Positions 1 through 6,093 of a stretch of 17,764 nucleotides of DNA are shown here, in pieces (position 1 is the stretch's first letter; each line of letters starts with the position of its first letter). Source of the stretch: Anammoximicrobium sp032229885 (GTDB taxonomy: Bacteria > Planctomycetota > Planctomycetia > Pirellulales > Pirellulaceae). The stretch covers positions 1 through 17,764 of the forward strand of contig JAVYAJ010000007.1 of NCBI GenBank assembly GCA_032229885.1. Reading direction: 5' to 3'. The notes beneath the pieces were generated by a model that made no database searches, was not told where the DNA came from, and worked only from the letters and a program-made list of their open reading frames with translations. The position numbers and the translations under genes were made by a program.

Positions 1-121
1 ATGTCTCGTCCGTCATGTCTCGTCCGTCATGTCTCGTCCGTCATGTCTCGTCCGTCATGTCTCGTCCGTCATGTCTCGTCCGTCATGTCTCGTCCGTTAT
101 GTCTCGTCCGTCATGTCTCGC
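1..121. repeat. 14-bp tandem repeat array at window edge
   Basis: Eight consecutive copies of the 14-mer ATGTCTCGTCCGTC occupy positions 1-112, followed by a partial ninth copy that decays at about 121. Copy seven (85-98) ends in TT instead of TC; the other complete copies are identical. The unit is not a multiple of three, so the array shifts frame each copy, and the short open frames across it are artefacts. The array begins at the first base of the window and may extend further left. It lies downstream of the minus-strand gene ending at 217. No CRISPR-like spacers are present, so this is a minisatellite. Confidence 0.95.
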
Positions 122-216
122 ACGGGTCGGGATGAAACCCGGTTGGGGCGGGGCGTCGGTTCGTATTGCCGCCCTGCGTGGGCGCATCGCCGGTCGATCC
201 GGAGGCGCTCGAGCGC

Positions 217-801
217 TCAGGATCCGTTCTTTTCAACTCGGGCCGGTCGTTTCATCGGTATGGCCAGGCCGGCTGGAAACTCGGGGAACAGTCGCCGCAC
301 GGAATCGCGATTCAAGTTGCCGCCGTCAACAAATGTCCAGGTCTGGCCATCGTCCGCCGATACGCCCAGCAGCCAGGTTCGAGACAGAACGCGTCCATCC
401 GGGACGGTCATCTCCAAATCGTACGGAACCACCGCGAACCGTTGGCTGCCGCCGCGAGCCAGCTCGACCGGCGGCTGGATGCTGGCCGACACGAGTTGAA
501 TGCCCTGTCGCGCCAGGTCCCGCTGTCCGTCTTTCAAAATGGCCAGCAACTGTTCCCGCCCGCCCATCGCTTGGACAAGCTTCGGATGGGTCCAGCCGAT
601 GAATTTTTCCAAGTCTCCGCGTACGAGCGCGTCGCACGCGGCTCGAGCCTGGTCCTTGACCATCCGTTCGGCGTCCGCCGCGGCGGCAACACCCTGCGCC
701 ACGGCCAACACGGCAATTAGCCACAAGGACGGCGTCGCTCGCCACCTCGTCGTTCGCGGCGACCATCGCCCGACGGCCATCCACGATCGGCAGATCGGCA
801 T
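217..801 (-). CDS. exported protein of unknown function, NTF2-like look
   Basis: This 194-residue protein is not assigned to a named family. Residues 1-24 are basic and are followed by a hydrophobic core (about 25-40) and an Ala-rich cleavage region near 40-43, a typical Sec signal peptide, so export is likely. The mature part begins with helix-rich sequence (about 44-100) and then strand-rich sequence ending in DDGQTWTFVDGG. This order, the size and the helix-then-sheet pattern recall NTF2/SnoaL-like domains, but that is only by-eye inference. The start at 801 is supported by an AGGGAG Shine-Dalgarno at 808-813, six bases upstream. Just past the stop lies a perfect 12-bp palindrome (205-216, GCGCTCGAGCGC) that could help end the transcript. 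No partner gene is evident, since the next gene upstream is 460 bp away. Confidence 0.75.
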   Translation of the reverse strand: MPICRSWMAVGRWSPRTTRWRATPSLWLIAVLAVAQGVAAAADAERMVKDQARAACDALVRGDLEKFIGWTHPKLVQAMGGREQLLAILKDGQRDLARQGIQLVSASIQPPVELARGGSQRFAVVPYDLEMTVPDGRVLSRTWLLGVSADDGQTWTFVDGGNLNRDSVRRLFPEFPAGLAIPMKRPARVEKNGS

Positions 802-1261
802 GGGGATCTCCCTGTACTAGTGCTCGAAACGCAGGTGTGTCCTGCCAGTCTCGTCTTCGTCTCGCGACGGGTTGCCGGGGACGATATCCACGATCATTGT
901 AACGAAAAAGGATCGCCGAAAGCATCGACTCGAACCCTCGTGCATGCACTCGGTGGTCGATCTTGCCACTACGAGATGATCGCTCGCTTTCCAGGCCAAC
1001 GATCGCCTGGGCTACGTCGTCCCAATTCTCGCGCTCGGCGCGGTCTCGATGGGGAGCCTGCTGGCCAACTGGGGCATCCTCGTTGTCGGCGGGCGACACG
1101 AACCCTTGTCATCGTTCCCGACACCCGCGGTCGGCGTCCCCGCAAGTGACGCCCGAGCAACGGAATCTGCTTCGTGCGGTTGTTCTTCGCCAGACATGCG
1201 CCACCTGGCGCCGGCTCGCTGCCACTTGTCACCCGCCGAGGCTCGGGCCGCGCCACACGGT
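802..1261. other. gene-poor interval with a possible coding remnant
   Basis: No convincing gene is seen in these 460 bases. On the plus strand, the frame through 980-1090 reads a hydrophobic, membrane-helix-like stretch (containing VVPILALGAVSMGSLLANWG). It follows a TGA at 977, has no good start codon, and loses coding character after about 1090, so it could be a decayed fragment or chance. A short palindrome (GCGCCA-CC-TGGCGC, 1198-1211) lies about 50 bases past the stop of the epimerase gene and may contribute to termination. The promoter for the gene starting at 801 should lie near the left end, but no clear -35/-10 pair was identified. Confidence 0.5.
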
Positions 1262-2206
1262 TCACTCGATCTGCATCGTGATTTGGCACTCCAGACAATC
1301 GCCGGGCGCCAAGACGCGCAGACCGGCGTCGATCGGCGGCTGTTGCTGCTGAAGCTCGAAGGCGTTCGGGCACCAGGTCAACGGCTCGATGCAGACCGCC
1401 TGTCGGTGCGGTGGATTGTACACGACGCACTCGCGCATGGCGCGGTCAAACTCGAGCACCACGCGCCTGCCGCTGTCGGGATCGACGATCCTTGCGCGAC
1501 AGTGTGGCCCGTCGAAACGGAGGTCCGTAAATACGTCGTCGAACTGCATCGTGGCGAACGGCAGTCCGCGCTCGAAGTCCGCCGCGGACTCGACCGCCAA
1601 GCGTCGGCCCGTGGGAATCATGTCCCGCAGCTCCCAGCGTTGGCGAACGGGCAGTTCGACTCGGCAATCGTCGGCCTGCGATCCTCCCAAGGGAACGCAA
1701 AAATACGGGTGTATGCCGAAGCCGAACGGCAGCGGAGACCGACTCGGATTTTCGATCCGGAACGTCGCCGTCAGACTGGCGCCGACAAGCTCGTACGTCG
1801 CGCCAAGGCGAAAGTCGGCAGGCCACGCGTCCAGCAGGGAGGGGTCGTCGACCGACGCCTGGAATTGGCCGACGACGCGTCGCTGTGTCTGCTCGCACAC
1901 TCGCCACGGACGTGTCAGTACGTAGCCGTGAATCGCATTCCCGCGGCGATCATCGCCTTCGAGCGGCCAGGTGCGTCCGCCCCAGGTCAGTGTCTTGCCG
2001 CGGATTCGCCCGGCGTAAGGAAATAGAATGGGAATCCCACTGCCCGAGGCCCGCTTTTGTCCCGCCTCGAATCCCGGTTCGGACCAGATCACGTCGATCG
2101 GCCGCCCGTCGAACGGAACGCGGAATCGGTAACAGTTGAAGCCATAGCTCGCCAGGATCGCAGCCTGTGCGCCCGTGTCGGGATCGAGCAGTTCAATCGT
2201 CTGCAT
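1262..2206 (-). CDS. aldose 1-epimerase family protein
   Basis: This 314-residue protein is a member of the aldose-1-epimerase (GalM-like) superfamily, which interconverts alpha and beta anomers of free or phosphorylated sugars. Family hallmarks are visible in order: GIPILFPYAGRI (57-68), a GNAIHG motif with His93, FGFGIHPYF with the probable catalytic His166, and CIEPLTWCPNAF with the probable catalytic base Glu274. Length is near the usual 300-350. No signal peptide is seen, so it is probably cytoplasmic. The sugar specificity cannot be read from sequence, and YphB-like or YeaD-like subfamilies are as likely as true galactose mutarotase, so no symbol is given. The start at 2206 has a weak GAGG upstream. 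It is separated by 100 bp from the ferredoxin gene and could be read from the same transcript. Confidence 0.92.
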   Translation of the reverse strand: MQTIELLDPDTGAQAAILASYGFNCYRFRVPFDGRPIDVIWSEPGFEAGQKRASGSGIPILFPYAGRIRGKTLTWGGRTWPLEGDDRRGNAIHGYVLTRPWRVCEQTQRRVVGQFQASVDDPSLLDAWPADFRLGATYELVGASLTATFRIENPSRSPLPFGFGIHPYFCVPLGGSQADDCRVELPVRQRWELRDMIPTGRRLAVESAADFERGLPFATMQFDDVFTDLRFDGPHCRARIVDPDSGRRVVLEFDRAMRECVVYNPPHRQAVCIEPLTWCPNAFELQQQQPPIDAGLRVLAPGDCLECQITMQIE

Positions 2207-2306
2207 CTTCGTCTCGCCTCGTTGTTCTTCGGATCTCCGTTTTCGCGCGCGATGGCGGCACGCGTGGCAACGGCTATTTTCAGTGGCTTGGGCGCGCCGT
2301 CCGAGC

Positions 2307-3413
2307 TCACACGTCCAACGCGTCCAGCCGATCGATCAAGGCGTCCAACGGATCGACATCCACCGTGTCGGAGGCGTCGGAGGCGTCGGAGGCGTCTGAG
2401 ACGTCTGTTCGCGCCGGTCGGCGAGTTGTCGCGGGCTCGGCGTCGGACGCAGGCTGATCCGCGGCGAGCGCCGCGCCAGCAGGACGCTGCCCGCTCAGCA
2501 ACAGATGCTCGTCGCGTTCGCGGGCGGCGACCTGGTGCGCGTCGAGCAGATCGTCCGCGGCGCCGAACAGCGACGAGAGATCCATCTTCAGTCCACCGGG
2601 CTCGAACGCCCCGCCGGCGATCGCCGATGATTTGTGCTGTGGAAACACGATGGCCTGTTCAGGACAGACGCGCGCGCACGCCGGACAGCCTTTGCGGCAC
2701 AGATCGGGCAGTTCGACCAGCACCCGGTCCGATTCGTCGATTCCGTATACCCCGAACAGGCAGAAGTCGATGCACTCGAGGCAGTGCGTACAGCGGCTGA
2801 AATCGATCACCGGATACCAGCGGCGTTTGGTCGCTTCGTCGACGTGATGCACGTCCGGAGAAACGAACCGCTCGTGTGCGGCGTCGAGCCGAGCCGCGAG
2901 ATTCGTCATGGCGATGATCCGGTCGATGGCCTCGAGATACGGGTGGACCGTCTCGTGCTGCCGTAGATCCAGGCTGTAGATCGGCCGCGACGGCACGGCG
3001 GCGGCGCGCGGCGTTTGCGCGCTGGTGGCGGTGATCGGCCCCGGCTGTTCATCCGCCGGCTCGCCGGCCGGTTCGTCGGCCGATTCGTCGACAGGGCCAG
3101 CTTCCGCTGGGTTGGCCGAGTCCTCCGGATCCAGACCGGTCTTTCCCGGCCGCCCGCGGACGCCGTATTGATCGAGCGTCCAGTGGATGGCGCGAGGATA
3201 CTGCCACGCGAGCACAACCAGAGGACCGACAAGCTGGCGAAGGGCCGCGATGCTCGGGCCATCGGCGGGCAAATCGTACAGATGCGGCACGACCAGGATC
3301 TCGACCGAGCCGCGGTTGGTCAGCTCGGCGACCAGTTGCTGTTCGAGCGCCCGCCGCTGGGGGTGAAGCGTCGGACCTTGCGACAAGATCACGTGAACCG
3401 GCTGGGTCATCAT
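2307..3413 (-). CDS. 2x[4Fe-4S] ferredoxin with N-terminal alpha/beta domain
   Basis: This 368-residue, probably cytoplasmic electron-transfer protein has several regions. Residues 1-88 form an alternating beta/alpha domain (VHVIL, VEILVVPHLY, PLVVLAWQYPR). Residues 95-145 are an acidic Pro/Glu/Ala linker. About 150-200 is a helical segment. Residues 205-255 are a dicluster ferredoxin with CxxCxxCxxxC (Cys208, 211, 214, 218) and CxxxCxxCxxxCP (Cys239, 243, 246, 250). The C-terminal tail ends in an Asp/Ser/Ala repeat. All eight cluster ligands are present. The start is the ATG at 3413, which overlaps the stop of the lipoyl-protein gene in an ATGATGA arrangement; a second ATG follows immediately. 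The frame stays open upstream to 3785, but that part lies inside the lipoyl gene and is a shadow. Overlap implies translational coupling and probably a shared function. The N-terminal domain vaguely resembles that of HdrA proteins without its cysteines (inference). Confidence 0.9.
   Translation of the reverse strand: MMTQPVHVILSQGPTLHPQRRALEQQLVAELTNRGSVEILVVPHLYDLPADGPSIAALRQLVGPLVVLAWQYPRAIHWTLDQYGVRGRPGKTGLDPEDSANPAEAGPVDESADEPAGEPADEQPGPITATSAQTPRAAAVPSRPIYSLDLRQHETVHPYLEAIDRIIAMTNLAARLDAAHERFVSPDVHHVDEATKRRWYPVIDFSRCTHCLECIDFCLFGVYGIDESDRVLVELPDLCRKGCPACARVCPEQAIVFPQHKSSAIAGGAFEPGGLKMDLSSLFGAADDLLDAHQVAARERDEHLLLSGQRPAGAALAADQPASDAEPATTRRPARTDVSDASDASDASDTVDVDPLDALIDRLDALDV
2368..2403. 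repeat. in-frame 9-bp repeat in ferredoxin C-terminus
   Basis: Three perfect copies of TCGGAGGCG (2368-2394) and one degenerate copy (2395-2403) lie inside the ferredoxin gene. On the coding strand they give a Ser-Asp-Ala tripeptide repeat near residues 339-349. Because the unit is nine bases, copy-number change would keep the frame. The peptide is acidic and probably disordered. Confidence 0.9.
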
Positions 3414-3865
3414 TCGTTCAACTGTCCCTTGATGGTCTTCTGTGCGACCGGCCATACGGCGTCCAGATGCGCGAGGTATTGCTCGGGCGTCAGCAGGCCG
3501 TCCGGGCTGGCGCGCATCTCGAACAGCCAGCCCTCGCCGTAGGGATCGACGTTGATCGCCGAGGGATCGGCCATCAACTGGTCGTTGAAGACGGTCAGAC
3601 GGCCGGCGAGCGGCGCGACCAGCGCGCTCTCCGCTTTCTTGCTCTCGATCGCGCCGATTTCTTGCCGCAAGCGCAAATCGGTCGGCGCTTCGACGATCCA
3701 GTCCAGGAAGTACACGTCCTGTAGCAGCCGGACGGCGTAGGCGGCAAAGCCGAACCGTAACACATCGCCGCGCGGCCGAGCCCACATGTGGTTCTTGGCG
3801 TACAAGCGATCGGTCGGGAACGTGGCTCGATACTGTCCCATGAGAAAGGTCATGTCGGTGCTCAT
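3410..3865 (-). CDS. GcvH-like lipoyl carrier protein
   Basis: This 151-residue protein is homologous to the glycine cleavage system H protein, which carries an aminomethyl group on a lipoyl lysine. The H-protein pattern is clear: LYAKNHMW (21-28), GDVLRFGF (33-40), the lipoylation site GAIESKKAES with Lys77 at the modified position, and DPYGEGWL (107-114). It differs from standard ~127-residue H proteins by a 20-residue N-terminal extension and a C-terminal tail. No gcvT or gcvP lies in the window, and the next gene, overlapping by ATGA, is a dicluster ferredoxin. It may therefore be a specialised lipoyl carrier and not the canonical GcvH, so no symbol is given. The start at 3865 (MSTDMTF) was chosen because a GGAG lies 11 bases upstream and the longer frame loses homology. 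The alternative ATG at 3853 lacks a ribosome site. Confidence 0.9.
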   Translation of the reverse strand: MSTDMTFLMGQYRATFPTDRLYAKNHMWARPRGDVLRFGFAAYAVRLLQDVYFLDWIVEAPTDLRLRQEIGAIESKKAESALVAPLAGRLTVFNDQLMADPSAINVDPYGEGWLFEMRASPDGLLTPEQYLAHLDAVWPVAQKTIKGQLNE

Positions 3866-3893
3866 GGGTTTCGACGCTCCGTGATCCTTCTGC

Positions 3894-3947
3894 CCGCGCG
3901 CCGCTACGCGCGCGGTGGCCACTGCAGTACGCGGCAGGATGCCGCGT
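3894..3947 (-). terminator. pair of strong hairpins, possible terminator/boundary
   Basis: Two perfect 8-bp stem-loops lie between the propeller gene and the lipoyl-carrier gene: CCGCGCGC/GCGCGCGG with a 6-nt loop (3894-3915), and ACGCGGCA/TGCCGCGT with a 3-nt loop (3929-3947). Neither is followed by a clear T-tract on the minus strand, so intrinsic termination is uncertain. They may separate the two transcription units or stabilise the upstream mRNA end. Confidence 0.4.
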
Positions 3948-3998
3948 CCACGAAGCGTCCCGCTACGTGCCCGAGGCGGCCGCATCCGCGGCAACCGC

Positions 3999-5408
3999 TT
4001 ATTTTCGCCCGAAACAATATACCACGCCGCGATCCGAAGCAATCACCAGCCTGCCCTTGGCGACGGCCGGCGAGCCGACGAAGCCGCCGGATACCTGGCG
4101 CTCCCACACCAGGCGGCCCGTGTTCAGATCCAAGCCGTACAGGCGGCCATCGGCCGCGGCGGCGAAGATACGCTGGCCAACGATCACCGGCGAAGCGTCG
4201 ACGCGCGACTTGGCCGCAAAACTCCACAGCGGCTTGCCCGAGTCGGTCGCAAACGCCTGAACTCGCCGGTTGCGGCCTCCGACCACGACGTACTGGGCCG
4301 TGGCGGCCGGCGAGCTGCGAAAGGCTTGGCCGCGGCGTTCGTCCGTGTGAGTCCACACAACCTGGACTCGCTTCCAATCGACGCCCAGCAGCGCACCGGC
4401 TTCGGTGCCGAAGAACACCCGGTCCCCCACGGCCGCCGGCGTCGCGCCCGTGGGCGAGTCGATGGGAACGCTGCCTATCTCGCGGCCCGACGCCACGTCG
4501 ATGACGTGCAGCCGCGCGTCGCATCCGGCCACAAAACAGCGATCATCGACGATGGTCGGCGTACAACGGATCTGATCGCTGATCGCATGTTTCCACACAC
4601 AGACGCCCCGGTCGGCGTCCAGGCAGTAGAGAGTGGCGTCCTGCGACCCGAACAGGACATGCTCGCCAGAAAAGTTGGCGCCCGAATCGATTTCATCATC
4701 CGCCGCGAACCCCCACAACCGCTCGCCATCCACCGTGGCCAGACAATGAAACTGGCCGTCGAGGTCGCCGATGTACAGCCGGCCCGCGCGCACGGCCGGC
4801 GATGCCGTGAAGCCAGCCTCGGTCTTGTGCGTCCAGCGAACACGCCCCGTGTCCAGGTCCAGCGCGTGGATCGTACCGTCCAGATCTCCGAGGTACACGG
4901 CATCGTCAACGATCGCGGGGGCGCCCTCGAAACCGGCCTTGGAAACTGCGTACGTCCACAGTTGATCCGGCTGGTCCGGCAGCGTCGTCTGGGCCACGCC
5001 CGTCGAACGCGGATTGCCGCGAAACACGGGCCACTGGTCCAGCGGCTCGGCGCCGGGCGGCGGGTGCGCGGGCGACGCCGGCGCAGGCGGATCTTCGGAC
5101 GCGTTCCGTCGAATTGGATTCGGGATCCGAGAGGCGGATTCAGGCGGATTGGACGTCGGGGGATTCAGGACGAGCGGATTCTCGGACGTCGCGCCTTCGG
5201 AAGACAAATTCTCGGGCGACCCTCGCCGCTGGGGCGGGTCCTGCACCGGCGGATCTTGCGGCACGCAGGCCGGCAAGGTCGGGCCGAGGACCGTCAGCGC
5301 GACCAGCAGCCAGAGCCCGCTGCTGGCGTGTGTGGCCAGCAGACGACGCGGCACAGCACAGACGCGACTCGAGGTGAAGCTTCGGCCTGTGGCGTCAATC
5401 TCGCTCAT
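3999..5408 (-). CDS. PQQ-type beta-propeller protein, probable lipoprotein
   Basis: This 469-residue exported protein has an N-terminal hydrophobic segment (LWLLVALTVLGPTLPAC, about residues 32-48). It ends in a Cys that could be a lipobox, though Pro at -2 is atypical. Residues 50-115 are a low-complexity Pro/Asn/Ser linker. The rest is a beta-propeller of about eight blades of the PQQ-like (Pyrrolo-quinoline/BamB-like) type, each with a pattern such as VYLGDLDGTIHALDLDTG followed by a blade-closing Trp. No catalytic residues for a quinoprotein dehydrogenase are recognisable, so a scaffold or binding role is more likely than enzyme activity. The start at 5408 (MSEID) places the signal segment normally; the frame continues upstream to 5636 but that stretch is Arg-rich and unlike protein. 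It stands alone: a 399-bp gap precedes it and hairpins follow it. Confidence 0.88.
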   Translation of the reverse strand: MSEIDATGRSFTSSRVCAVPRRLLATHASSGLWLLVALTVLGPTLPACVPQDPPVQDPPQRRGSPENLSSEGATSENPLVLNPPTSNPPESASRIPNPIRRNASEDPPAPASPAHPPPGAEPLDQWPVFRGNPRSTGVAQTTLPDQPDQLWTYAVSKAGFEGAPAIVDDAVYLGDLDGTIHALDLDTGRVRWTHKTEAGFTASPAVRAGRLYIGDLDGQFHCLATVDGERLWGFAADDEIDSGANFSGEHVLFGSQDATLYCLDADRGVCVWKHAISDQIRCTPTIVDDRCFVAGCDARLHVIDVASGREIGSVPIDSPTGATPAAVGDRVFFGTEAGALLGVDWKRVQVVWTHTDERRGQAFRSSPAATAQYVVVGGRNRRVQAFATDSGKPLWSFAAKSRVDASPVIVGQRIFAAAADGRLYGLDLNTGRLVWERQVSGGFVGSPAVAKGRLVIASDRGVVYCFGRK

Positions 5409-5807
5409 GGCAACCCGCGTAACGATGTTTGTTGAGCCGACCCAAAAGGCAAGGACGCGATGCCGGCTCGAAGTCACGCATCCAACGCCGCCTTTCCGCC
5501 CATCGTGTTTCCGCCCGCGGCGCGCCCCTCGCCCTCGCGACCTGCCGCTGATGTCTCGTTGCCGCCGATGCCCGTGAAGCTTTGCCAAGCCGGCCTGGCG
5601 TTTCGCTGTCACGAACCCGACTTCCGGCCCGGACAAAACGCAAGTTGGTCAGTCGTCAGTTGGCAGTCGTCAGTTGTCAGGTCGTGAACCCGACTTCCGG
5701 CCCGGACAAAACGCAAGGGCGGCGCCGACATCGCCGTTACCCCGTCGTGCATTGGCGCGGGATCCATGATGCGCGACAAAACCGACGTTTTGCCCGCCGG
5801 TCGGCGC
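5409..5807. other. intergenic region with repeats, no gene seen
   Basis: About 400 bases between the small membrane protein and the propeller gene hold no supported gene. They contain a 32-bp direct repeat pair flanking a short tandem array (5613-5717, described separately). There is also a small AT-rich stem-loop (CAAAAC-CGAC-GTTTTG, 5777-5792) about 16 bases past the stop of the small membrane protein, which could mark the end of its transcript. No promoter for the propeller gene could be picked with confidence. Confidence 0.6.
5613..5717. repeat. 32-bp direct repeats flanking a 14-bp tandem repeat
   Basis: A 32-bp sequence beginning GAACCCGACTTCCGGCCC and ending ACGCAAG occurs identically at 5613-5644 and 5686-5717. 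Between the copies is a 7/14-bp tandem array: AGTCGTCAGTTGGC at 5651-5664 and AGTCGTCAGTTGTC at 5665-5678 differ by one base, and degenerate AGTTGGTC/AGGTCGT units flank them. The whole looks like a dispersed intergenic element or a replication-slippage product. No transposase or CRISPR logic is apparent. Confidence 0.92.
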
Positions 5808-5978
5808 TCAGTCGGCATCCACCGTGTCGCGCGTGTCGATGTCCAAGGGCCGTTTCAGTCGCTCGGTCACCTCGATCGGCGGCAGGGTCAACACGCGATA
5901 TAGCGAAAACGTCACCAAGGTCAACACCGTGCCAACCGACACGGTCATCACGATCCAGCCGCCAAGAGTCAGAGTCAT
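5808..5978 (-). CDS. small single-span membrane protein, MetS-like transporter subunit
   Basis: This is a 56-residue protein beginning MTLTLGGWIVMTVSVGTV. It has one hydrophobic segment (about residues 6-26) and a charged C-terminal tail (TERLKRPLDIDTR) ending in DTVDAD. An AAGGA ribosome site lies ten bases before the ATG. It sits 115 bp downstream of an NSS-family symporter on the same strand. Short single-span proteins encoded just after NSS transporters are known as MetS-type small subunits (MetPS methionine/alanine importer of Corynebacterium). Position, size and topology fit that role, though sequence identity to MetS was not checked. A 31-codon open frame (5975-6070) ends in ATGA overlap with this start and could be a coupled leader, but it lacks a ribosome site. 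Confidence 0.75.
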   Translation of the reverse strand: MTLTLGGWIVMTVSVGTVLTLVTFSLYRVLTLPPIEVTERLKRPLDIDTRDTVDAD

Positions 5979-6093
5979 CGTACGTCAGTCCTTCTCGAAC
6001 GGGCAACCACCGACGCAGAGGCCGCCGGACGTTTCGATTCAGGTGTCTTGTCCTCAGCCGATTCGCCCATGCGCCGGACGATCCGCCACGGCG

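Noticed and set aside
15..602. Open frames running across the tandem repeat into the first gene's region
   Set aside because: They arise from the 14-bp repeat and the antisense of the minus-strand gene; no ribosome site or protein-like composition.
3414..3785. Upstream extension of the ferredoxin frame
   Set aside because: It lies entirely within the lipoyl-carrier gene, is Arg-rich, and the ATGA overlap gives a natural start at 3413.
5613..5717. CRISPR-like repeat arrangement
   Set aside because: There are only two 32-bp copies and the intervening sequence is itself repetitive, with no spacer series and no cas genes.
5975..6070. 31-codon frame overlapping the start of the small membrane protein
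   Set aside because: The ATGA overlap is tempting, but the peptide is disordered-looking and lacks a ribosome site, so it was not called as a gene.
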